Source: Pochonia chlamydosporia 170 | Lineage: Eukaryota > Ascomycota > Sordariomycetes > Hypocreales > Clavicipitaceae | DNA length: 64,000 nucleotides | Reading direction: 5' to 3' | NCBI RefSeq assembly: GCF_001653235.2 | Contig: NW_019154052.1 | Location: 158,767-222,766 of the forward strand | Shown here: positions 58,053 to 64,000 of the stretch, piece by piece | Position numbering within the stretch: position 1 is the first letter of the stretch | Layout of the letters: each line of letters opens with the position of its first letter | Position numbers and translations under genes: made by a program | The notes under the pieces: model-generated | What the model was told of the DNA's origin: nothing | Database searches by the model: none | What the model saw: only the letters and a program-made list of their open reading frames with translations

Positions 58053-58493
58053 ACAGTTAAATGGACGCGTTTTATTGCAGAATTATGAGCGACTTCACGT
58101 TGGTGCCTACTTGGATCTCCAATCCAGGAAAAATCTCAAGTTTCGCCGTGCTTGGCTCATCAGGGCATGTGTCTATGTGTCGAGAGACAGCGCGTTCTTA
58201 TGTTCCTCGAGGGCGGCGAGGAAGACTGCTGCCTAAAGCCTTGTGTTACACAAGCTGGCAGCTGACTTCCCAGCCCCCTAACTTATCACTTTCGTGATTG
58301 GAGGAGACGCGTGCGGCCACCGTTTTGGTCACAGTGTGACGTGTCCTTGCAGACAGCGCGTACTGGACCAATCCTAACCCGAGTCACTATGGCGGTATTT
58401 CGCGCATAGTGCAAGTACAGTGCGACACACTGTACCCTTGGTCATTTACATGACACTGGTTAGGGTTAGTGGTTAGGGTGAGGGTTAGGGGTT
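58040..58493 (-). repeat. 3' pseudo-LTR, 454 bp (copy 1)
   Basis: Apparently identical over its length to 61860-62313 (offset 3820) and, inverted, to 62661-63114. It begins and ends with telomeric sequence: TTAGGGTTAGGGG at the left and a variant GTTAGTGGTTAGGGTGAGGG stretch at the right. It contains a hammerhead ribozyme and an unlikely 78-codon frame. Confidence 0.93.
58090..58182 (-). ncRNA. Type I hammerhead ribozyme (copy 1)
   Basis: Same 93-nt sequence as the plus-strand copy at 62972-63064, where the structure is described in full. Predicted self-cleavage between 58108 and 58107 on the minus strand. Confidence 0.85.
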
Positions 58494-58959
58494 TGAACCC
58501 AACGAGGCTTATCCAAAAAGCACCCTCCGCTATTGCCGACTGGAATACGCAAAATCTGATAGAGGCCAAGAACTGATGAAAGGAGGAACCCAAATCATTG
58601 AGCGCGGGAGTCCCGAGGCGACGTCTTATAGTGTACTCAACGGTTGCCAGACCAACTGGTGGGTCAAGCCCAACCAGTCAGACGAGGTGGTTCCCGAAGT
58701 CAGGGGGCGGTGCTTCGTAGCGACCCGAATGCTACTACCCCGGAGGGGCACCTTCCAACAACAAAAACACAACCACAGAGGCGCACGTGATCCAGGGAGA
58801 CGCGTCTGTTTCGTGTCGTCCCACCGTTCAAATCCCCATTCATCCAATCATCAGCCTACTCCTGACTTTGAAAGTCCCACAACCTGGGCAGCGCGAGGCA
58901 TTAACACCCAAGACCAGGACAACAAACAAACGGTGGCCCCAACAGACCCAACCCGAAAG
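58494..58959 (-). other. 3' UTR of the Penelope-like element
   Basis: 466 bases between the RT stop and the 3' pseudo-LTR. No open frame on the RT strand that I trust; plus-strand frames at 58576-58986 lack homology. Likely part of the RNA recognised by the RT. Confidence 0.6.
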
Positions 58960-61845
58960 TTATTCGCCGTCAGTTTCGTCACTTAACATATCAGTGTGCA
59001 GTATCGTCTTGTTCCAGGCAGACAGTAAGTCAAAGAGACTAGTATGTCTGCTGAGACTTCGAATCAGAGGTTGTTGGAGGGTTTCTGGTAAGTTCCTTTC
59101 CAGATTCCAGCCCTCTCTTGCTGATCGAAGGATCTCGTCGACGTTTATATATTCCCATACTGGGTTGTACCGGCCCGACAGCATTAATGGTGCAACCATT
59201 TCTTTGTCTTCTTTGGGACTTAAGAATATTGCCCGCTGTTCGTATGACACTTGTTTAAACCAGTTTTCCAGCACCTGGGAAGGATACCCTCTCCTTCTCA
59301 AGTTACCATAAAATTGTGAGCGAGCATCTGCAAAGTACTCGACTTCGGAGCTTATTATGGCAAATCGTATGAGCTCTGCCTTGACGAAGGCTTTCTTCAC
59401 ATGAAGGGGGTGAGCTGACGACCAGGGAATATATAGGTGACGGTTCATTTGTTTCTTGAAGAGTCTGGTAACCAACTTTGGGCCAGACTGGTCTCGAGAT
59501 TTCAGGATTTCAATATCCAGAAATTCCTTCTTCAATAATGAAACGTCCCAGTTGATGGTTAGGGGGCCAAGCTTAACTTGGTTAAGGAAGTGCATCAACT
59601 CTTTCCTTGTTCCTTCAAAGATGACAAGTATGTCGTCAATGTAGCGATTGTATAACCGTACCCCTGGTTGATACACTAATTGACGCTTCCTTTCATAGTA
59701 AGCAGCGTAGATGTTTGCCAAAAGGGGTGCGCACGAGGTTCCCATGGCTAGTCCATCGAGCTGTTTCCATACTTGATCTTGGAACGAGAAGTAATTGTTT
59801 TCCATTACGAATTTGATCATCTGACTGATCGTTTCGGTAGGAATTTTCGAATCTGACGCATATCTATGCCATGCTCCGCATACTACCTTGCAGCATGCCC
59901 GGGCATTAATGTTGGTATAAAATGCAACGACATCTCCGGTGCAAATCCATACATTGTCAGATTCTATCCTTATTTTGGACAAGTTGTTGATCACCTTCTT
60001 TGATGAATCAACAACCCACGGCAGTTTGTCCAAAATAGGACGACACAAATGGTCCACGACTTCCGAGACCCTACTTGTTACCCACGAGTGTGAGGGTACG
60101 ATCGGGCGCAGCGCCCAAGGCATTTTGTGTACCTTGGGAATCGCATGGAACTCGGGGATCTTTGACGCTGTTTTTTCGCGGATAAACCGTGTCATGTTTT
60201 TAGGAAGCTTCCATCTTTGGAGCTGACCATATAGTGTGTCGAGGAGTTGTTCCATGTCGAGATCACTGGCTATTTTGTATGCCTTATTTGATCCCAGCAT
60301 CTTGTGGATTTCTTGTATGTACCATTCCTTTTGAAAGACCGCTAGTCCCAGATTTTTATCTGTAAGTTTCACTAAAAGATCATTATCGTTTAGGAACTGT
60401 TGAACCCTTGTCCAATTCATGTTTCCATGGTTGGGGCTTTGAGTTGCCATGGTCGCAAGAGCGCGACTGACTTGTCGGTCGATCTCTTCCATGGCATTGT
60501 CCAAGCCTAGTTCAATTGCTGATGAAGCTTTTTGCGGTTCCCAGAAAGGGTTTGGGACATGAAACTTGGGTATGTACTCCTTGTTTGATGTATTGTTTCG
60601 GAATTGCCAGCGGATTCTGACAGTTCTTGCGAATCTATCTTTTGCTGCGGCTACATCATGTACCTGTGGTTTAGCGTGTAGAATATACTTGTGGTTGACG
60701 GCCAACATGTATGCGATGTCTTCTGGGAGTTGGACACCGGGAAACTGGAACACTCCTGGTTTGGCGGCCATCATGGAGTCTGCTTCCCATTCTCGGAGAA
60801 AAGCAATGCCAATCTTATTCCTAGTTCTATCGTTCAACTTAAGGTACACATTTGGGAAAGTGTCCGGAGCCCATGGACGAAAATCCCGAGAACATTGATG
60901 AAGGTAAGCGTCTATCGTGACTTCTTGCCCTTCTTCTTTCCATTCCCACCACCGTTTTTCGGTCTTCCTCCAGAGTTCTTTTTGTTCTTCTGGACTCTTC
61001 CGGTGGATTTTCTTGACTGATCTGTTTGAGGTTAGCATATCACCCCGTCTTTTGACTGGTGGAGACATACTTTGGCTTCTGACTAGCTCAAGTTTGAAGG
61101 CTTTTAGCTCTTCTCTGATGATGTCTTTGACGGCGGGTTCCCTTGCAAGACCATCAGTCATTTCCACGTCGGTATTATCCTTAAGTTGCATTTTAGCGAC
61201 TTTTTGGATTTCCGCGCGGTCTATTGCTGACCTTGCGAGGGCTAGCACCCGGTATGTGTATACCTGGCAAGCTCCCCACATGGTAGAAAATTCTGTTTGT
61301 GCGGCAGGAGCGACCCCCGTGAGCTGCCACTCACGTTGGTTGTTCAATGCAAACGCTCCGCCAGCACTTTGAGCAACCTTCTTTGCAACTTCCTTGACTT
61401 GATTTTTCCAATTAAAGTCATCAGGAATGATGAGAGTGGCTAGATGCTCAAGCTCTGATTTTTTCAACTCGATCGCGGACGCTAGAGCGGTCGCCCGTGC
61501 GGTGAACAACTTGGACTTGAAGGCTGCAGGAGCATTGCTCCCTTCCGTAGTCCCAAGGAATTCTTTGGCGAATTGTAATTTTGGTTCCTTCAGCGCATTC
61601 CGAATCAGCGGCGGGAAGGATTTGTCATTCTCGTGTCTTTCGTATGCCGAAATGGTGCTTTGAACATTGGCGTGTTTATGAGCAACCCGGTATTTCTTTT
61701 GCAGGTGGTCTCCCAGCACTGCTTGATAGGCACGAGGAATTGTAGAAATCAATTCCTGAAGTGTGGAAGCAGAGGCAGTTGTCTTGGATAACTCGCTCTG
61801 TTGGACAGCGACTCCCACATCTCTGAATGACTTAACGGATCCCAT
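58960..61845 (-). CDS. Penelope-like reverse transcriptase without GIY-YIG domain
   Basis: RNA-dependent DNA polymerase, 961 residues, one exon, ATG at 61845. Residues 1-470 form an N-terminal extension with a basic NLS-like stretch (about 265-283). RT core: LTDKNLGLAVF (494-504), FHAIPKVHK and LRPIVPS (566-585), motif A TGDVVAFYTNI with Asp638, motif B LDGLAMGTSCAPLLANIY (696-713), motif C YIDDILVIF with Asp737/738, motif D FLDIEIL (775-781). The thumb SSAHPLHVKKAF ... RRRGYP (809-855) is a hallmark of Penelope-like RTs. About 100 residues follow with no GIY-YIG endonuclease. TERT is excluded by the lack of TEN, TRBD and T motifs; LTR and LINE RTs differ in thumb and partner domains. Confidence 0.92.
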   Translation of the reverse strand: MGSVKSFRDVGVAVQQSELSKTTASASTLQELISTIPRAYQAVLGDHLQKKYRVAHKHANVQSTISAYERHENDKSFPPLIRNALKEPKLQFAKEFLGTTEGSNAPAAFKSKLFTARATALASAIELKKSELEHLATLIIPDDFNWKNQVKEVAKKVAQSAGGAFALNNQREWQLTGVAPAAQTEFSTMWGACQVYTYRVLALARSAIDRAEIQKVAKMQLKDNTDVEMTDGLAREPAVKDIIREELKAFKLELVRSQSMSPPVKRRGDMLTSNRSVKKIHRKSPEEQKELWRKTEKRWWEWKEEGQEVTIDAYLHQCSRDFRPWAPDTFPNVYLKLNDRTRNKIGIAFLREWEADSMMAAKPGVFQFPGVQLPEDIAYMLAVNHKYILHAKPQVHDVAAAKDRFARTVRIRWQFRNNTSNKEYIPKFHVPNPFWEPQKASSAIELGLDNAMEEIDRQVSRALATMATQSPNHGNMNWTRVQQFLNDNDLLVKLTDKNLGLAVFQKEWYIQEIHKMLGSNKAYKIASDLDMEQLLDTLYGQLQRWKLPKNMTRFIREKTASKIPEFHAIPKVHKMPWALRPIVPSHSWVTSRVSEVVDHLCRPILDKLPWVVDSSKKVINNLSKIRIESDNVWICTGDVVAFYTNINARACCKVVCGAWHRYASDSKIPTETISQMIKFVMENNYFSFQDQVWKQLDGLAMGTSCAPLLANIYAAYYERKRQLVYQPGVRLYNRYIDDILVIFEGTRKELMHFLNQVKLGPLTINWDVSLLKKEFLDIEILKSRDQSGPKLVTRLFKKQMNRHLYIPWSSAHPLHVKKAFVKAELIRFAIISSEVEYFADARSQFYGNLRRRGYPSQVLENWFKQVSYEQRAIFLSPKEDKEMVAPLMLSGRYNPVWEYINVDEILRSAREGWNLERNLPETLQQPLIRSLSRHTSLFDLLSAWNKTILHTDMLSDETDGE

Positions 61846-61859
61846 GGTAAAACGAAGAA

Positions 61860-62313
61860 TTAGGGTTAGGGGACAGTTAAATGGACGCGTTTTATTGCAG
61901 AATTATGAGCGACTTCACGTTGGTGCCTACTTGGATCTCCAATCCAGGAAAAATCTCAAGTTTCGCCGTGCTTGGCTCATCAGGGCATGTGTCTATGTGT
62001 CGAGAGACAGCGCGTTCTTATGTTCCTCGAGGGCGGCGAGGAAGACTGCTGCCTAAAGCCTTGTGTTACACAAGCTGGCAGCTGACTTCCCAGCCCCCTA
62101 ACTTATCACTTTCGTGATTGGAGGAGACGCGTGCGGCCACCGTTTTGGTCACAGTGTGACGTGTCCTTGCAGACAGCGCGTACTGGACCAATCCTAACCC
62201 GAGTCACTATGGCGGTATTTCGCGCATAGTGCAAGTACAGTGCGACACACTGTACCCTTGGTCATTTACATGACACTGGTTAGGGTTAGTGGTTAGGGTG
62301 AGGGTTAGGGGTT
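61860..62313 (-). repeat. 5' pseudo-LTR, 454 bp (copy 2)
   Basis: Direct repeat of 58040-58493, no differences seen by eye. It ends 14 bases upstream of the RT ATG, so it should supply the promoter and nearly all of the 5' leader. Confidence 0.93.
61910..62002 (-). ncRNA. Type I hammerhead ribozyme (copy 2)
   Basis: Second minus-strand copy of the ribozyme (offset 3820 from copy 1). Cleavage would fall between 61928 and 61927, leaving an 82-nt leader before the RT ATG. With copy 1 it would release a unit-length RNA of 3820 nt. Confidence 0.85.
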
Positions 62314-62358
62314 AGGGTTAGGGTTAGGGTTAGGGTTAGGGTTAGGGTTAGGTTTGGG
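62311..62358 (+). repeat. Short TTAGGG array at the distal end of element 1
   Basis: About seven TTAGGG units, then degenerate (GTTAGGTTTGGGGTTAGGG). Same orientation as the array at 57932. Confidence 0.9.
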
Positions 62359-62546
62359 GTTAGGGTAATAGAACGTAATAAGGAAATATAAAGAAATTAA
62401 AGGATTAATAAGAAAGATAATAAAAGATATAAAAGAGGTTAACGCAGAGTAAATAGAGTCTAGGTTTAGAAATAAACATCCCCGTATCATATCTCATATA
62501 GATTATTAGTTGAAGAGAGAAAGAAAAAAAAAAAAAATCAACCGCT
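62359..62546. other. AT-rich spacer between opposed telomere arrays
   Basis: About 190 bases of unique AT-rich sequence ending in a run of about 14 A (62524-62537). It separates the TTAGGG array on the left from the CCCTAA array on the right. No homology to the element is visible. Confidence 0.7.
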
Positions 62547-62666
62547 AACCCTAACCCTAACCCTAACCCTAACCCTAACCCTAACCCTAACCCTAACCCT
62601 AACCCTAACCCTAACCCTAACCTAACCCTAACCCTAACCCCTAACCCTAACCCTAACCCTAACCCC
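62547..62666 (-). repeat. CCCTAA array (opposite orientation)
   Basis: About eighteen CCCTAA units with a few slipped units (CCTAA, CCCCTAA), running into the inverted pseudo-LTR. The C-rich strand is on top, so it is oriented as a left-hand chromosome end. Confidence 0.93.
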
Positions 62667-63114
62667 TAACCCTCACCCTAACCACTAACCCTAACCAGTG
62701 TCATGTAAATGACCAAGGGTACAGTGTGTCGCACTGTACTTGCACTATGCGCGAAATACCGCCATAGTGACTCGGGTTAGGATTGGTCCAGTACGCGCTG
62801 TCTGCAAGGACACGTCACACTGTGACCAAAACGGTGGCCGCACGCGTCTCCTCCAATCACGAAAGTGATAAGTTAGGGGGCTGGGAAGTCAGCTGCCAGC
62901 TTGTGTAACACAAGGCTTTAGGCAGCAGTCTTCCTCGCCGCCCTCGAGGAACATAAGAACGCGCTGTCTCTCGACACATAGACACATGCCCTGATGAGCC
63001 AAGCACGGCGAAACTTGAGATTTTTCCTGGATTGGAGATCCAAGTAGGCACCAACGTGAAGTCGCTCATAATTCTGCAATAAAACGCGTCCATTTAACTG
63101 TCCCCTAACCCTAA
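62661..63114 (+). repeat. Pseudo-LTR, 454 bp (copy 3, inverted)
   Basis: Reverse complement of copies 1 and 2, at the 5' end of the second element. Confidence 0.92.
62972..63064 (+). ncRNA. Type I hammerhead ribozyme (copy 3, plus strand)
   Basis: All invariant positions are present. Core CUGAUGA 62991-62997; stem II GCC/GGC (62998-63000 with 63007-63009) around a 6-nt loop; GAAA 63010-63013; stem III CUUG (63014-63017) with CAAG (63041-63044) around a 23-nt loop; A15.1-U16.1 pair and cleavage triplet GUA, cutting between 63046 and 63047. Stem I: UGCC 62987-62990 with GGCA 63047-63050, then an internal loop, CAC 62983-62985 with GUG 63056-63058, then CGAC 62972-62975 with GUCG 63061-63064. 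The RNA enters and leaves through stem I, so it is type I, the class described in Penelope-like elements. Confidence 0.87.
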
Positions 63115-63128
63115 TTCTTCGTTTTACC

Positions 63129-64000
63129 ATGGGATCCGTTAAGTCATTCAGAGATGTGGGAGTCGCTGTCCAACAGAGCGAGTTATCCAAGACAACTGCC
63201 TCTGCTTCCACACTTCAGGAATTGATTTCTACAATTCCTCGTGCCTATCAAGCAGTGCTGGGAGACCACCTGCAAAAGAAATACCGGGTTGCTCATAAAC
63301 ACGCCAATGTTCAAAGCACCATTTCGGCATACGAAAGACACGAGAATGACAAATCCTTCCCGCCGCTGATTCGGAATGCGCTGAAGGAACCAAAATTACA
63401 ATTCGCCAAAGAATTCCTTGGGACTACGGAAGGGAGCAATGCTCCTGCAGCCTTCAAGTCCAAGTTGTTCACCGCACGGGCGACCGCTCTAGCGTCCGCG
63501 ATCGAGTTGAAAAAATCAGAGCTTGAGCATCTAGCCACTCTCATCATTCCTGATGACTTTAATTGGAAAAATCAAGTCAAGGAAGTTGCAAAGAAGGTTG
63601 CTCAAAGTGCTGGCGGAGCGTTTGCATTGAACAACCAACGTGAGTGGCAGCTCACGGGGGTCGCTCCTGCCGCACAAACAGAATTTTCTACCATGTGGGG
63701 AGCTTGCCAGGTATACACATACCGGGTGCTAGCCCTCGCAAGGTCAGCAATAGACCGCGCGGAAATCCAAAAAGTCGCTAAAATGCAACTTAAGGATAAT
63801 ACCGACGTGGAAATGACTGATGGTCTTGCAAGGGAACCCGCCGTCAAAGACATCATCAGAGAAGAGCTAAAAGCCTTCAAACTTGAGCTAGTCAGAAGCC
63901 AAAGTATGTCTCCACCAGTCAAAAGACGGGGTGATATGCTAACCTCAAACAGATCAGTCAAGAAAATCCACCGGAAGAGTCCAGAAGAACAAAAAGAACT
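63129..64000 (+). CDS. Penelope-like reverse transcriptase, second copy (3' end outside window)
   Basis: First 290 codons, matching residues 1-290 of the copy at 58960-61845 in all parts compared; covers only the N-terminal extension. ATG context (TTTTACCATGG) is the same. Confidence 0.9.
   Translation, partial: MGSVKSFRDVGVAVQQSELSKTTASASTLQELISTIPRAYQAVLGDHLQKKYRVAHKHANVQSTISAYERHENDKSFPPLIRNALKEPKLQFAKEFLGTTEGSNAPAAFKSKLFTARATALASAIELKKSELEHLATLIIPDDFNWKNQVKEVAKKVAQSAGGAFALNNQREWQLTGVAPAAQTEFSTMWGACQVYTYRVLALARSAIDRAEIQKVAKMQLKDNTDVEMTDGLAREPAVKDIIREELKAFKLELVRSQSMSPPVKRRGDMLTSNRSVKKIHRKSPEEQKE

Larger units (their letters stand above)
58040..62313 (-). mobile_element. Telomere-attached, endonuclease-deficient Penelope-like retroelement
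   Basis: Unit read on the minus strand: 454-bp pseudo-LTR (62313-61860), 14-nt leader, RT ORF (61845-58960), 466-nt 3' UTR (58959-58494), second pseudo-LTR (58493-58040), then the TTAGGG array. The period between the repeats is 3820 bp. There is no integrase, protease, RNase H or target-site duplication, and no GIY-YIG domain. The 3' end faces the chromosome interior and abuts telomeric repeats, the orientation known for Athena (bdelloid rotifers) and Coprina (basidiomycetes) elements, which are thought to prime on chromosome-end 3'-OH. Each pseudo-LTR carries a hammerhead ribozyme. The repeats appear identical, so the insertion looks recent. Confidence 0.88.
62661..64000 (+). mobile_element. 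Second Penelope-like element copy, inverted, cut by window edge
   Basis: Pseudo-LTR 62661-63114, leader, RT ATG at 63129, ORF open to 64000. It is the reverse complement of 60974-62313 with no difference noticed, giving a head-to-head palindrome with arms of at least 1340 bp around a 347-bp centre. Confidence 0.9.

Noticed and set aside
58061..58297. 78-codon ORF identical in all three pseudo-LTR copies
   Set aside because: Lies antisense to the RT and covers the ribozyme; identity reflects the repeat, and no domain is visible. Not called as a gene.
58960..61845. RT as telomerase reverse transcriptase (TERT)
   Set aside because: No TEN, TRBD or T-motif region, thumb is of Penelope type, and the gene is inside a repeated unit with flanking direct repeats in at least two copies.
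58960..61845. Element as a MoTeR-like telomeric LINE or as an LTR retrotransposon
   Set aside because: No restriction-like endonuclease, zinc knuckle, protease, integrase or RNase H; repeats lack TG...CA ends and contain a hammerhead, which fits pseudo-LTRs.
1..64000. tRNA, rRNA or CRISPR arrays
   Set aside because: None recognised on reading both strands. The regular spaced repeats present are coding (43.6-45.0 kb) or telomeric.

Overview
The window looks like the end region of a filamentous ascomycete chromosome. Genes carry short spliceosomal introns (about 50-110 nt, GT donors, CTAAC/CTGAC branch sites, and one GC-AG intron), Zn2Cys6 regulators and fungal-type secreted proteins are common, and the telomeric repeat is TTAGGG. 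The gene set (HET and NACHT-ankyrin genes, GT90, GPI-anchored phospholipase B, a CYP61 paralogue) fits Pezizomycotina, perhaps Hypocreales; that placement is inference, not a search result.

Layout. 1-8.5 kb holds the end of a GH89 N-acetylglucosaminidase, a secreted DUF985 cupin and several broken genes (an ankyrin remnant, a HET-domain remnant, a small spliced gene). 8.6-15.1 kb is one large NACHT-ankyrin NLR-like gene interrupted by a single intron. 16.3-25.7 kb carries a secreted DUF7907-like protein, an AidB-like acyl-CoA dehydrogenase, a GT90 glycosyltransferase and a GPI-anchored lysophospholipase. 28.3-41.1 kb is an accessory block: a TauD/TfdA dioxygenase, three Zn2Cys6 factors, a divergent CYP61 (ERG5-like) P450 and an Ayg1/FrsA-like hydrolase. 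A TCTGGTCTGG word recurs in three of its promoters, so it may be co-regulated. 43.5-48.8 kb encodes a ten-repeat cysteine-rich secreted protein, another secreted protein and an old-yellow-enzyme reductase. From about 50 kb the sequence becomes subtelomeric: a C2H2 remnant, a small Cys-rich ORF, TA-rich DNA that looks RIP-mutated, and an intact half-size ABC transporter.

The end of the window is the most unusual part. A uniform TTAGGG array (57932-58052) is followed by a 961-residue reverse transcriptase reading back toward the chromosome interior. It sits between two apparently identical 454-bp direct repeats that themselves begin and end in telomeric sequence. The RT has the fingers, palm and thumb signatures of Penelope-like elements and no GIY-YIG endonuclease. 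Each 454-bp repeat holds a complete type I hammerhead ribozyme core on the RT-sense strand. Together these describe an endonuclease-deficient, telomere-attached Penelope-like element (Athena/Coprina type) with ribozyme-bearing pseudo-LTRs. Beyond it lies a TTAGGG / AT-rich spacer / CCCTAA junction and a second, inverted, apparently identical copy running off the window. This is either a telomere-to-telomere fusion or an assembly join of two chromosome ends.

Exon coordinates were built by hand from splice signals, reading frame and family alignment from memory. Domain names are recognition by eye. Statements of identity between copies come from reading the sequence and were not computed.
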